A DNA stretch of 64,000 bases from Crotalaria pallida (GCA_037953625.1 CM075650.1:123425706-123489705); one strand, 5' to 3'; shown: positions 23,104-35,190, counted from the stretch's first letter. The notes: generated by a model not told the origin, from the letters alone. Numbers and translations: made by a program.

Positions 23104-23856
23104 AAATTTCTCAATTTATTTTCTTTTAAAGAAGGTCTTGTAGACCATTGTCATGTTTATGCTTAAAGTTTACTTGCTTTGAAAGAAGGTCTTGAAGACC
23201 ACTGTCATGTTTATGTTTAAAGTGTTATGCACTGTTCTAAGTTTGTGTCTCCATTTTGTTAATAAATAAGAATTGTGAAAATTCCATGAGTTACAGGATT
23301 AATGGAGAAACCGAATTGAGTGTTACACCCCATGAGTTGGTCATTTCAAACCGGTTTCCCTTCCATCAAGGACCCCATGAGTTCGGTCTGATTTTTCAAA
23401 GCACAAAGCATCATGAATCATATGTACTTATCAAACCGGCCTTTCGGTTAAGCATCAAACCGGTATTTCGGTTAAGCCTAATTACAGATAAAGGAGAGAC
23501 CGGTATTTCAGTTAAGCCTAATTCCTAATAAAAGAATCCAGTATTTCGGTTAGTATCCAGCCTTAAGTACACCACTTATTTAACTAGCCATCAATAAGAA
23601 GTGAAATGGGGAAGAATATGTTCTTATGTAAAAACGAACACCACCCATGTACTCAGTATGATCCCTGTTAGTCTTAAGGAATCCTAAAGACTAATAAGTT
23701 AAATGGAAGTCCATTCACTAGCTAGAATAGGACATCCATGGGTCAACATTTGTATGGATACCCAAAGACAAATAAATGGAATACTTAACATAATTCATTG
23801 ATTAAAAAGAAAAATTCAAGTACAACTGAAAAGAAGTTGAAAGTAAAAGATAAAAA
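23104..23856. repeat. Tat spacer with short tandem repeats
   Basis: This spacer lies between integrase and the 3' end of the antisense gene. A unit GAAGGTCTTGTAGACCATTG, then TCATGTTTATG, occurs twice at about 23130-23220. A unit ACCGGTATTTCGGTTAAGCC occurs about four times with variation between 23436 and 23560. No coding sequence is seen. Confidence 0.7.
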
Positions 23857-24463
23857 CTAAGAAGCAGTATCATCGTCATCATGTCCCTCATCATCCTCAG
23901 TTTCTTCATCATCTTCAAAAGCCAAAGGATTGGGACAATTCTCATCATCTAAGTTCACTTGCACTCTGGTACCATCAAGAAGGTAGCTATATAGCACCCC
24001 GTCTTCCACCCTGTGCAGGAAATCCATGCCTTTTGCAAAGAAATCATTATTATGGAAGTTTGCCTGCTCCACTGCATTCATGAAAGAATATTGGGCAGAT
24101 TCAACCCACTTTCCTTTGTAGATGTCCCTTTGTTTCTCAACTTCATTGAAGGCATCCCTTAATGTGTTCAAAGCAGCCTCATTGGCATCATTCACTTCTT
24201 TCAGCTTCTCCTCCATCCTCTTGGCAAATTCTTCCTCAGCTTGGGAAAGCGCTTGCTTGGCCTTGTTCAGTTCAGAAGCTTGGGAGGCCAAGTGTTGAGC
24301 CATTTCAGCCTCTTTCTTCACGTAGGCAGCCAAGTCAACTGCCTCTTGACCAACGAACAACACTTTTTCAGCATTGTCTTCCAAAAATTGGAGGGTTGAG
24401 AGGGTTGAGGCCGCACGAAGTTGATGTTTCTTCAGTGACTTCATCATATGGACAAATTCCCGA
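23857..24463 (-). pseudogene. Antisense gene of the Tat element, 3' part (coiled coil, acidic tail)
   Basis: This is the C-terminal part of the minus-strand gene that starts near 31322. About 150 residues are strongly helical with heptad character (ELNKAKQALSQAEEEFAKRM...), followed by a conserved-looking segment (FFAKGMDFLHRVEDGVLYSYLLDG) and a very acidic tail (EDDEETEDDEGHDDDDTAS). The frame is continuous with 29838-30177 once the solo LTR and one duplicate are removed (5379 bases, divisible by three). A putative coiled-coil partner role is inference. Gag-like or structural functions have been proposed for such proteins, without proof here. Confidence 0.65.
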
Positions 24464-27400
24464 TGTAACACCCCAATTTGGAACTTAGAATCTCATAATT
24501 TTTATATAACATTTACCAAAATCCGTTCATTTTATTTTTTTTACAAAAAGGTTTTCGTAATACTATTTGAGTTACTTGGTTTTCAAAATATTTGCAACAT
24601 AAAATTCTTTTTCCAAAAAGAGATGTTACCAACACATTTCCAAAAACTTATTTTCTTAACGCCATATTTATTCGATGGTTAACTTGCGGAAACATTTAAT
24701 TACTTTTTGAACTTGATACATAACCAAAGAACTTCTTTTATTTCTTTTACAAAATAATCCTTTATTACAACAGGGGTTACATCGGGATAGAGTAATCGTG
24801 TCTTAGTCACCTTAAAATAGGGTACAAAACAAAGACTACTATATTATCCTAGATTACTAGTCTTCATTGCTATCCTCCGCCACCAGTGTCTGAGGGATTC
24901 CTCGGTTACCGCTTCTGCTTCCTCCTCATATGGGTGCCAGCTCACGATCCTCTTGCAACTTGATCAACCACTACTCGAACTCCTACTTGATCTGTCATCT
25001 GTGAACATTGACCCCCAATGTCCACAAGAAAAGGAAATAGAGAGAGTAAGCACTTCCGAACAATATTATCGTCGATGGCGTGGGCTTACCATAGGGGAAT
25101 ATTAAGACCATACAATATACACATCATTATTACCATTACCTTATAAATAACTTCAGTTAATTACCATAAATCCTTTCCCAAAAAAGGTACGCCTCTTAAA
25201 ACCATAACAGTTATATTTAATTATCTTTAGGTTCTAAGTTTCAACGTCACAACCATCGGTAAATCAAAAGGGGGTACCATTACCGAGGTTCAAGGGATGG
25301 ATAGCACACACGTTACATCTCCTCCACCAGTCCAACCATATCCTAGTTCGGAAAGCAGATGGGATGCACAGGAACCCTAACCACGCTGGCATCGAAGTCG
25401 CAAAACAACATGCTGAAACCAACTTCCTTGCGGTCAGCAAAATTACAAATACATTTTCCAAAAAGGAGTCCAAAATAAGCAGAGCTTCTAGCCTCGTTCG
25501 GGTTCCCTCTCACCATCTATGATTTGCTCAAGGAGGCGACAACACTTTCTCTAGTTGCGCATGCAGTCCTTGCCACGACACTAACTTTGGTCATTGTAGC
25601 ATTCGTCCCGCCTAGAGAAGCGCTCAAGGCTTCTTGACGTTCACCGTCCTTGCCCTCCCCTATCACAATCACCACTTGAAGAGACACCAACCTCCAAGCA
25701 TGCGGTATCTTTCCTCTCCACTACTTCACTCTCAACGCAAGGTTTAGAAAAGGTGTTCCTAAGTCTTTTAAGTCATTGAAGGGTTTTACTAAGTTGAACA
25801 TTCCTAATTGTGGTCGACCCATTCTAAGACACACTTCTAACGGGTCTCGACCTCTAAGGGATTAACCTATCACAGGCGCTTTCAAATCACAGCGAATTCT
25901 AAACCGAGCTCACAACCACGGCATTCCATTCACATGGCCGGCAAAACTTAATGATCAAGCACGTCACCATGACAGTGCGATCAGGGAATAACATTATAAA
26001 ATTTCATAAATTTTCATAACGATTCCATACCAATTCCTTAAATCATAAAGCCTTTTAATCAATCTCCAAAAATTCTCCAACATAACATCATATGAATCAA
26101 TTATTTTCCAATAACAGGTATATATAACATATACGCCAGACATGTTATCATTAACAATTTAATATTATAATCAATTAAGCATCATAATAAAACAGAATAT
26201 ACAACACATACAATTATATTCGAGGGATCGTTGTTTTCGTATGAACGGCGGAACACACACACAATTGCCGTTCTACTACACACCCGATAGATCCCTAGTT
26301 CCGACCTTTGAGATGATACGGAACGTCCTAACATTATCCTACATGCCACTATGTCTTAAGAAGGCTTATCTCTCACCTTGAGTTGAAGCTACAAAATTAG
26401 TGTCCTCTTGAATCGAATTCGCGTCACGTGATTCCAAACGAGAACCTTTAACAATTTGATACACATAATCCAAATAATAAATCAATTTAAACAAATTATT
26501 AAAAGAACATTTTACAAATCGAAAACACTTAGTATCTTTTAAAAATACAAAACAGTATCACTAGCTTAAAACCTCTTTGAAAATAAAAACAGATTACTTC
26601 ACTAGAAAAATCACTTTTTCTTTTAGCTTTTTAAATCATGAAAACCTTTTCTAAAAATAATATAACTTTTAGAACTTAATTATCACCTTTCAAAAATAAA
26701 TTCTAAAACATCACTTACTCAAAAACACATTTCTAAATACCTTATAACAATAACAACTACCATTTACAGACAAATCATACAACATGATTTAAAATCATTT
26801 GCTTTGATGCAACCTTAAAACTAAATTAAGCAGTAAATAAAAAATCACTTAACCACGTTATAAGCACACCTAATTCATATAAAACATAACTCATGCATTC
26901 AAGCTAAAATATATTTTTCTAAAGTTGATGAAATTTTAATTACAAGTTCTAAACAGAATAGAAAAATTATACTTTTTACACATCAATACATTTAGGCATC
27001 TAAATTCCTAACAAATAAAATCACATATTTTATCACATCAAACAATTTACGAAACCATCAGAACATTTAAGCATACATTCACAAAATCGCTTCCATAGTT
27101 CCTTTTGAACTCTATATACTTATACTAAAGATCCTAACATAAAATTCACATACTAATTCATTGTAAGACAATTTCTATAGTTGATGCAACAAATTTATAA
27201 TTTTGGACAGCATGTACTACAAGTCTCAAAAATCACTTTTCTCACAATTGGTTTATCAAAAAGACATGTCACTTTTTTCCTAAAATTTCTTCACAAGTTC
27301 CATTATAAAAATATGATTAAATATGAATTTTATAAAATAGTTTTGCTTGCTGGACAGCCACCACCAAAATTCAGTTAAATCACTTCTAGAAATTGAAACA

Positions 27401-29837
27401 ACATGTTCGAACATCCAGATACAATTATAAACAAATAAAGTATTACAACACATACAAAATTCATCATCTGGGATCTCATAGTTCAATAAAATTATTTTTC
27501 AGATATACTTTATCTTTTCATCAATCACATAATTTGTTTCATGCATACACATCAGTAAACATACAGAGGCATCATATAACCATTTAAGCACTTAGGAATT
27601 TAGCAAAAATTTATCCTTTCTTACCAAATAATTTTCGGCTATCAAGAATAAAAATAGAAGAGTAATATAAATTTATAAACACATATATATTCTATTCATA
27701 TGATTCCATACCTTTCAAAAATTACTTTAAACATCAAGCTAAATAGAACATAAGCACTTTTGAGTCAGATCATTTTTTTGTACAGCTCTTATCAGAATAG
27801 CTTATTTACCATACCAATCCATATAATCATATAAATACAAATCCAATTAATCATTTTGAACCATATCAGATATCATCAGATACACATAATTATCAAACAA
27901 AAGAACACATACAACATTATTTAAAAACAATATAGGCCTCACGGCCACACACACACATCACAATTTTATAATTTTTTTTCATCATCACTTGCTTATTAAT
28001 TATATTTTCATTCTTATAATCAAAGTAAAATCAAAACAACAATACAGTACAGATGAAAATCAAAATTCTCAAAACAGATAAACTTTTTATCAATTACAAT
28101 TCCAGATTATCATTTCTTTATTGAATCATTAATAATTTGGTCATCAAAGGCTTAAAAAGGGGAGATCAATATCTCTTTAAACAACTCTTGTTTTGTCCCT
28201 TTTCAATCCTTATTCATTTGACCTTTAACCAAACTCACATTAACAAACCAAAATTCAGATTATACCAGAGAAGAAATTAAAGAGTTTAGTTTCACAATTT
28301 CAAAATCAGAGAAGAGTAAAAGAAGTCTTTTTATTTGCTAAACCAAAAGAATAAAGAATAAGAACTTAAAATTAAAACAAATACTATGGTTGTAGGATTA
28401 CCTCTTCTCCTTAGCAAAGAAAAGCTTCAAAGTGAATATGAAAATTTTTCCCTTCCTCTCAACAAGAGTCACGCCCCACTCTCTCTTTCTCAAGCCTTTC
28501 TCAAATTTTTTTCTCTCAAAATGATTGTTTGTTGTGTGTAAAGGAATGAGGGGTCTTAGGCTCTATTTATAGGTGAAGTAGGAAATGAATTTTCCCCCAA
28601 AAAATGGCTGAGTTACACACCCCTCTCCTCATAAAATGGGTCAAAGAATTTCAATTTTTGCTTTAACCAAGTCTAGGAACATGAACATGCATTAAATGGG
28701 ATTTTTCCAACTCCTATAAGCCTTAAACTCTAAGATTCTTCTAGGTAAATTTTCAGAAAATTTCCCCTCTCTTTCCCATGTATTTGGACAGCTCACTCTA
28801 GTCAAAGTGAGAAGACACAATTTTCATTTACTCACTTTGAATCCACCTCTCCTTTATCCAATCAAATTAAAGCTTTGTACTTTTAAAATTCAAAAATAAA
28901 TAGAAAATAGAATAATCTGGACTATGCAGCTAATAACCTTTCAAATAAATATCTAAACATACAAATAAAATATTTTGAAATCCAATAATTAATTCTAGGC
29001 TTTAAAATAATTTTTTCCAAGCATAAAACATATAAAATCATACAGTTACTGCAGCAGAGAAATTTTTTTTGAAGAATACCTAATAAAATTACAATTCTTA
29101 TATTTTTAGAAACTAAATTTCAATACGATCGTTTTTCATATAAAATTTTTAATTTTTGGACTTACGGTTTGAAAGTTATGAATTTTTGAAGTTCTAAGGT
29201 CATTTCCTCCAAAATGCACTTCATAAGCTTTCAAACAAATTTATAATTAAAAAAAATACGAAAATTATATTTTATTTGGTCAATGAAATCAATAAGGGAT
29301 TTTTAAAATACATTTTCCATGCTCATAAAAATATTTTTGGGTCAAAGAGTCATTAAATGCATTAAAATCACATTTTCAAACTTAAAACTCAAAATTCGTA
29401 CAGTACTGTAGCAGTGATAAAATTTCGAAGACTCTAAAATAAAATAAAAACTTTACATTTTCATAATCTACATTTCGATACGATCGTTTTGACATATCAT
29501 TTGTAATTTTCCAACTTATGATTAAAAAGATATGAATTTCTGAAGATAGAACATCTTTAATCCTTCGAAAGCATTTCATTTTCTAAGATCATTTAAATCA
29601 AATATTATACCTTAAAATATTTTCACCTTAAGAATAAAATTTAAATATATTAAGGAAAACATTGGTATGCATATATATATATATATATAATATATATACC
29701 ACGTGTATATATATACATATACATATCTTTATAAAACATACTATTTTAAATAAATCTAGGTATCCAAAAATCAAATATAATCTTTTAAATTCAAATATAA
29801 ATTCACAAATAAATTGGGTAAAATTGTGGGTCTCACA
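24464..29837 (-). mobile_element. Solo LTR (5.4 kb), minus orientation
   Basis: On the minus strand it begins TGTGAGACCC and ends GGGTGTTACA. The flanking 5-bp duplication is CCCGA at 24459-24463 and CCTGA at 29838-29842, with one C-to-T change. A minus-strand TATA box lies at 28562-28571, giving a U3 of about 1.3 kb. No primer site, purine tract or protein domain was found in 5.4 kb, so it is best read as an unusually long solo LTR; a coding-free non-autonomous element with unseen LTRs is the alternative. The motif TGTGGCCGTGAGGCC lies near 27931 on the minus strand. The sequence is strongly AT-rich. Confidence 0.75.
28562..28571 (-). promoter_or_regulatory. TATA box of the minus-strand solo LTR
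   Basis: The minus strand reads ACCTATAAATAGAGCC, a near-perfect plant TATA box. It is followed about 30-40 bases on by an ACACACAACAAACAATC leader-like stretch, which sets the orientation of the solo LTR. Confidence 0.75.
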
Positions 29838-30177
29838 CCTGACGAGTCATCCCTTGGAATGGATGTGAATCAGTTTCAGTCAAGAGCATTTGGCTAAAAT
29901 TTTGACTCAAGTTTTCCTCCCACACTGAGGAAGAGAAGCCACCAACACCAGCAGATGCTTGACCGGCATCAAAGAAATACCCTCTAACCAGAGAACCGGA
30001 TTGCGTGTCTCCTTGATTTTGAGACTTCCTTTTCCTAGCAGTAGCCTCAGGGATTTCAAGGACCACAACAGCGGGAGGTGGGCGGCTCGCAGTTGTCCTG
30101 GTTCTCTTAGGACGATGACTTCTTGGAGCATTGCCCAATGTGGCTGCAAGTGCTGCAAGGTCTTGAGGACTGGCCAT
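29838..30177 (-). pseudogene. Antisense gene of the Tat element, middle part
   Basis: A 114-codon open stretch (MASPQDLAALAATLGNAP...) contains a basic nuclear-localisation-like stretch (RSHRPKRTRTT and ATARKRKSQ). It ends at the solo LTR and resumes at 24463 in the same frame. Upstream, a GT-AG interval at 30181-30260 (80 bp, minus) could be an intron joining it to the preceding exon, although the simplest join is out of frame. The exact structure is unresolved. Confidence 0.55.
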
Positions 30178-30234
30178 TTTCTATGCATGAAGACAAAACA
30201 AAGCATCAATAATCCCAAAAACAGATAAAGGAAG

Positions 30235-31322
30235 TTAATGGTATGCATGATGTATCCTACCAAAAACAGAACGTAAAGAATCTGGTTCTGCATCCACTAT
30301 AGCCCTGGTATTGATGTAACTAAAGTGTTCGTTCCACGCAAATAAAAAAGCTATTGTGGACCTCTCTGCATATGTTAAGACGTTATTAGGGGTAAGGAAA
30401 CAGCGGGGTGGAATTAAAGAGTTTTTGGGAGACCAAAAGAGTGGGAAATATGGATTTCCCCCGTGGTCAAAGAAGAACGGCCATGAATGGGGCGCCCTTT
30501 TTATATTGAAGTATTCATTTTTGAATCCCTTCCATGTTTCGGAGTAGGTCTCAAAAATCTTCCAGTAGAGTCGTGATTTTAAGGTAACCCAAGACCATTT
30601 CCCCTTAACCTTGCTTGATGCAAATGGACCAAAAAAGGTGAAAAAGACTGGAAGAGTGCATGCCAGATTGAAATGACTGCAAAAAAGTTGGAAGGCCCTC
30701 AAATAACACCAACCGTTTGAATGGAGCTGGGAAGGAGCAAGTTCTAGATGGGTAAGGATTCTACTTTCAAGATCAGTAAAGGGGATTCGGACTCCGCAGG
30801 TATCAAAAAGAACCGCATACATAAAGAAAAAGTTTTCAATGGGACTTCCTACAGTACAAATTCGGTTTTGAGGAGAGGGGGCTTCTAAGGCATAAAAGTT
30901 AGGAGTAAGCCCATTGGCCACAAGGTCAGTTTTCGTGTGGAATATAATTCTTCTAGCTTTTGGATATCCACGAATATGGAGGGTCTACCTAAGGCATCAA
31001 TGTCTACGGTTTCATTGCTCGTTTGGTCAGCAGGAAGGACGAATTCCTCCGGGTTGGTTTGAGACCTTTTTCTTCCCATGAAGGTTTCCTGAGAGGAAGG
31101 ATTGAAAGAAACTTCAAGAGGAATGCTACTGACTTCACTGAACATGTCCCTTATGATCCATTTCTTCACCAGTTCGTCTAGGGCCTCCTTTTCTAGTTCA
31201 TAAAATGAAGAGTTTTCAAGGCCAATTGCTTGATTGGTGGAAATCCCAGTATCAGTGGTGAAAGGCTTAGATGAAGTGGAGGAAGAGGAACATGAGAGGG
31301 TATTGACAGGGAAGGAGTTCAT
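30235..31322 (-). pseudogene. Antisense gene of the Tat element, 5' part: Transposase_28-like domain
   Basis: Starting at the ATG at 31322 (MNSFPVNTLSCSSSSTSS), a Ser-rich leader is followed by a helical region and, after a one-base frameshift near 30920, by a domain with VRIPFTDLESRILTHLELAP, LHSNGWCYLRAFQLFCSHF and PVFFTFFGPF. This pattern resembles the plant 'putative gypsy type transposon' family (Transposase_28). That family has no demonstrated transposase activity. The upstream ATG at 31457 falls too close to the TATA box to be transcribed, which decides the start. Orientation is opposite to gag-pol. Confidence 0.65.
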
Positions 31323-31467
31323 GATAAAAACAAAAGTAAAGGGTGAGTATATACCTGAAGAAGATGAAGACTCTGTAAAGAACTTGATGAAAAAAGACAA
31401 AGAAGATTTGAATTCGTATGAGTGTATGGAGATAAGTGGGGAGGTATGTTTGTTCACTAAGTCTTCT

Positions 31468-31482
31468 TCCTATTTATAGAGG
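31468..31482 (-). promoter_or_regulatory. TATA box of the antisense gene
   Basis: The minus strand reads CCCTCTATAAATAGGAAG, about 150 bases before the ATG at 31322. It implies an independent promoter between the 3' LTR and the antisense gene. Confidence 0.7.
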
Positions 31483-32056
31483 GAATTCGGTTTCAAGGGA
31501 AAGCAAGGGAAAGGGTGCTTGCATTAATGAAAGCCCACTCAAAGGTCATGTCAGTTGGAATAAGGCAGTGATAAGTCATGATGGTGACAACACCTTTTCA
31601 TCTCCTCAGAAATTGAACCTCAATCAATGCTTTTTAGAAGCTAAGCTTCTCCTTCCCTCGGATACCGTGAAGCAGGAATCCAAATTACAGACTTTCTTGG
31701 AAACAGACACTTCCCTTGGGAAGAGAGGCAAGACTACTTGGAAACAGAAGCAAGACAAGGGAGTAACTCCATTGAGAAGGTTGACTTGTTTCAATAGAAA
31801 AGCAAAGAAGCTGACTTATGTCAGTAGGGAATCATTCCCTCAAAGACCGAGCCCTTGGAACTAGGAAAGCTTTGTTACAATAAAGAATGTCATTGCTCAA
31901 TGTTGGAAAAGTAAATTTAACTTTCAAAGCCAGGTTACCGGTATCTTCAACGTGTCTTGGAAAAAGGGGCCATTGATGGGATTGAAGAGTAGAAGACTTG
32001 ATAAACATACTTAGAAGTCATGGCTCACATTCGCAAACACTGACTTGGGGGACTAT
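31483..32056. other. Tat region between antisense promoter and 3' LTR
   Basis: This probably contains the upstream control region of the antisense gene. An open + frame up to 31864 has no recognisable domain. The purine tract GACTTGGGGGACTA (32042-32055) ends one or two bases before the LTR and acts as the polypurine tract. Confidence 0.6.
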
Positions 32057-32607
32057 TGTTATGGACCACAACTATAGACAAATCGATATACCGGTATGAG
32101 GCCTTAGTGGCTCAGTCCCCTCCAAACCGGCATACCGGTATGAGGCCTTAGTGGTCCAGTTCCCTCAAAGCCGGTATACCGATATGAGGCCTTAGTGGCC
32201 CAATCATCTCCAAATCGTTATACCTGTATGAAGCTTTGATTGGCCAAGGATAAGAAGCTATCATACCAGCTACACGTGCCAGGGAATCCGAGGAACCGTT
32301 TTACCGTTAGCATAGGATCATGCACGCACGTTATGATACCCGCCATAAAGCTCTACCGTTAGCAGGAACTTCTCCTGCCCCATCATTAGAGCATCAATAG
32401 CAATAAAGTGGGTATGCTTATATAAACCGCGTAAGACAAGAAGGTATGTATCCTACTTGCTCACACACACACACACAACACCCAAGTACACGACAAGAGA
32501 GTGGGTATCTTGGTATTCAAGGTGCCCTCCTTACGTCTTACAGCAACAGGTAGAATTGCTGGATACTTGGCCGAACAGTCCAAGTCCAATAATTCTACGA
32601 CAGTACA
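32057..32607 (+). repeat. 3' LTR of the Tat element
   Basis: It begins TGTTATGGACC directly after the purine tract and probably ends near GACAGTACA (32607). A TATA-like TTATATAAACC lies near 32418. At 32081-32245 a unit of about 44 bp, with core ATACCGGTATGAGGCCTTAG, occurs three to four times in tandem with decay. The right end is approximate because no 5' LTR is available for comparison. Confidence 0.75.
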
Positions 32608-32612
32608 ACAAC

Positions 32613-32911
32613 CTAACTTTGTGAGATTTCAAGTTTCTTGTGTTGAATACACAAGTTAGGGAAATATTGTTCTACTTTCCTAACTTTGTGAGATTCCAAA
32701 TTTCTTGTCATCTCGAATGCACGAGTTAGGGAAATGTTTTGTTACTTTGGAAACAAGATCGTTTAATATAGTTGTATCATGGCTATCTGACAATCTTTCT
32801 TTTAAAACAATGGATTTTACCGCAACACAACTATTTTCAGCACTAATTTTTCCTACAACTTTGAGAATTAAGACTTTATACAATGTATCAACTAGACAAT
32901 TTGATGCTTAA
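32613..32911. repeat. Dispersed repeat with internal duplication; inverted copy at 44597-44765
   Basis: A unit beginning CTAACTTTGTGAGATT and ending with ACAAGTTAGGGAAAT occurs twice in tandem (32613-32679 and 32680-32748). The sequence after it, for example TTTAATATAGTTGTATCATGGCT, matches the reverse complement of 44597-44765 at many positions. No protein family is recognised. The flank up to 33120 is AT-rich and otherwise empty. Confidence 0.6.
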
Positions 32912-33120
32912 GAGTTAAGGTAATTGTCACTATCATTTAAATCGATACCATGCTAGAATAAAAAACTTGTGATATAATTAATTAATTTTTTGCGTTCATA
33001 TGTTGCACTAATTCTAATAAAAAGCGGTGTTTCATAGACTATTTCATTACTTTATAAATTTTATAGTATAATTTTTGCTATATGTGACATTTTGGGTTCA
33101 AGTGTATCAAAATCTATGAA

Positions 33121-34018
33121 GCATGGGTACACCGTTTTAGGAATCGTACATGTACCGGGTACTTTTTGGTACGGGTACGACTTGGGTATGCCTGGGGTAC
33201 GTATTTGGGTACGCTAGGGTACGCGGTGGGTACGGTACCCACCAATTGGTACGACACAATTTAAAAAAATTGGAAAAATTCGTTTTTTCCCTTTTTTTTC
33301 AGTCTTACACATCTTATCCATAGAGTTTTGAGTTTTGACAAAATCCTCTCTGTCTCCTTTATCTCTACTATCGAAGCACAACCCTCTTTGTCTCGATCTC
33401 CGCCGCTTCTCCTGCCTCCATCTCTACTCTCGATCTCCACCGCCGCTCTCGATCTCACCTCTCAGCCTCTCTCTGCTGCGGTCTGCTGCATTCCGCTGCG
33501 CCTCGTGGTGGCTGTGCCTCTCTCCTGCTGGTGGTTGTTGTGCTTACTGGTGGCGCCTCTCTCTGCTCAGTACTGCTCACGGTAACACAGCTTCCTCCAT
33601 GCTCTCTCTACTCACTGCTCATTACTACGTTTTCCTTCTCTTTTTTTTCTGTGCTCAGTACTGTGTTTTGAAGCTGCTCATGTACTGTGGTTTCAATATT
33701 GTTTCTGTGTTTTCTTTCTTTCTTTTTTGTTTGTTTTGAAGCTGCTCATGTTTCTCTCTTTTTTAGATATTTTGATATTGTGGATATTTTGAAGCTACTC
33801 ATGTTTCTACATTTGTGCTATTGTGGATGTTTTGTTGTTATTAAGTGTTATTTTAGATATTTTGATATTAGGTATATTTTTGTATTATTTTTTCAATTTT
33901 TAATTTTTTAAATTTATATTTAATTATATATATATATAAACGTACTCGTACCCTAAATTTTTGAAAAATGCCGTACCCGTACCCATACCTGGTACCGGTA
34001 TCGTACCCGTACACATGC
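33121..34018. mobile_element. Small inverted-repeat element with GTAC-rich ends
   Basis: The left end reads GCATGGGTACACC and runs into many GGTACGGGTACG-like units (to about 33250). The right end is the inverse, GTACCCGTACACATGC preceded by CCCGTACCC units (about 33941-34018). The interior has a CT-rich stretch (33310-33600) resembling a captured 5' UTR, and T-rich repeats. The layout suggests a non-autonomous hAT-like DNA transposon. I could not find a convincing target duplication, so the family is uncertain. Confidence 0.5.
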
Positions 34019-34560
34019 AACGAACACAGATGAAAATTGTAAGGAACCTCAATATTACAATATGAGAAAAAGAACAATTGAAAAAGTATTTTCAATATAA
34101 CATATATTGATAATCGCAATGTACTTGATGAAATAATATTTGGTTAGGAAAGAAAAGAATAAGAAGACGTCGTTTTTTACTCAATTTAGTATAACAGGGA
34201 GCAACATAAAAAAATGCTAAGTGATGACTAAAACCAAATGAAAATTAAAAAAAGATTGAAAACTCGTCACTTCAAAGTTCAAACTCCCATTTCTAGATGT
34301 TCAAACTCAGATGAGGATAAATACGCGTGTTAATACAAAATGCTAATGTGTGCATTATTGTTCCAGCTCTCGACAAATTATTGTGCCAGTGGCCTATAAA
34401 AGACATATTTGTATTTAGACATATTTGTATTTATTTATGCATTTATTATTTGTTAATCAAGGATGAGAAAAAAACCAGCAAAGAAGGCAAGGGGCCGGGA
34501 TATCAAAATCTAACCTTATTTTGCAAATTTAATGCTACCTACTTCAGCATAGTCTACTTT
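34019..34560. other. AT-rich spacer, nothing recognised
   Basis: No coding signature, inverted repeat or element end was seen here. Confidence 0.5.
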
Positions 34561-34569
34561 CCTAAATTT

Positions 34570-34845
34570 TATAGTATCAAGTAGTTTTACAATCACTCTC
34601 CAAAATAACTTGCTTCCAATTCCTTTCTTTGGCTAACTCCAAACCTTTTAAAAGAGCTACAGCTTCTTGGTGCAAAGGAGAAATATATACGTGTGAGTTT
34701 TATGTGCACCTCCACCAATCACAAATCCATCCTTATCTCTTGCAACAAAACCAATAGCACCTACTGAGAGATCTTTTATTCCAAGCTCCATCAGTATTAA
34801 TTTTAATTATCCCTCCAAAGGAGGAGCCCATCCATGGTTGTATTT
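34570..34845 (-). pseudogene. RNase H-like (RVT_3-type) fragment
   Basis: The minus strand reads IIKINTDGAWNKRS, then AIGFVARDKDGFVIGGG. This is the first catalytic Asp strand of an RNase H domain as found at the end of plant L1-type LINE proteins and in stand-alone genes. Past a frameshift, a frame resembling LHQEAVALLKGLELAK and then ESDCK is suggested. No LINE endonuclease or RT is nearby. Confidence 0.65.
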
Positions 34846-34882
34846 ATTAGTTTTACCTTAAAACATACTATTGCGAAAGATA

Positions 34883-35146
34883 CTCCCTCCGTTCATATGT
34901 AATGTTGTTTTAGCATTTGTATTATGTTTCATAAGTTTTGTTGTTTTATAAACCCAATACATAATTAATATTATTTTTCCAAACACATCTTTATTTATTA
35001 CACTCTCTTTTTCACTTCCAATATCTTTCTCTATCTTCAATAATGATTATATAAGGGCATTATAGTCAAAATACAACAAATTCTTACATCATTTGTCTAT
35101 TTCTTAAAATTTGTGCATAACAACACTACATATAAAACGGAGGGAG
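34883..35146. mobile_element. Stowaway-like MITE
   Basis: A 264-bp unit beginning CTCCCTCCGTTCATATGTAA and ending with an imperfect inverse (TATAAAACGGAGGGAG), flanked by TA on both sides (34881-34882 and 35147-35148). The CTCCCTCCGT end and TA target are standard for Tc1/mariner-type Stowaway elements. Confidence 0.92.
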
Positions 35147-35190
35147 TAACATGTTTTGCTGAGTAATGACCTCATATTCAATTTTTATTT

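Larger units (their letters stand above)
18787..32607 (+). mobile_element. Tat-lineage Ty3/gypsy element, 5'-truncated, with antisense gene
   Basis: The element has + strand gag remnant, protease, RT-RNase H, a second (archaeal-type) RNase H and integrase, then a spacer, a minus-strand gene and a 3' LTR at 32057-32607. A dual RNase H is diagnostic of the Tat clade, and antisense ORFs downstream of pol are known in that clade (for example Grande). No 5' LTR is present: recognisable gag starts only about 250 bp after the copia remnant. A solo LTR (24464-29837) is inserted in it. The left boundary is approximate. Confidence 0.85.

Noticed and set aside
30356..30547. + strand frame over the antisense gene
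   Set aside because: Shadow of the Transposase_28-like domain on the opposite strand.
31483..31864. 142-codon + frame next to the Tat 3' LTR
   Set aside because: No recognisable domain; it lies in the region upstream of the antisense promoter and is probably a chance frame.
33328..33739. Overlapping + frames rich in Leu, Ser and Cys
   Set aside because: Low-complexity CT-rich DNA inside the GTAC-ended element gives hydrophobic translations in several frames; there is no domain or start context.
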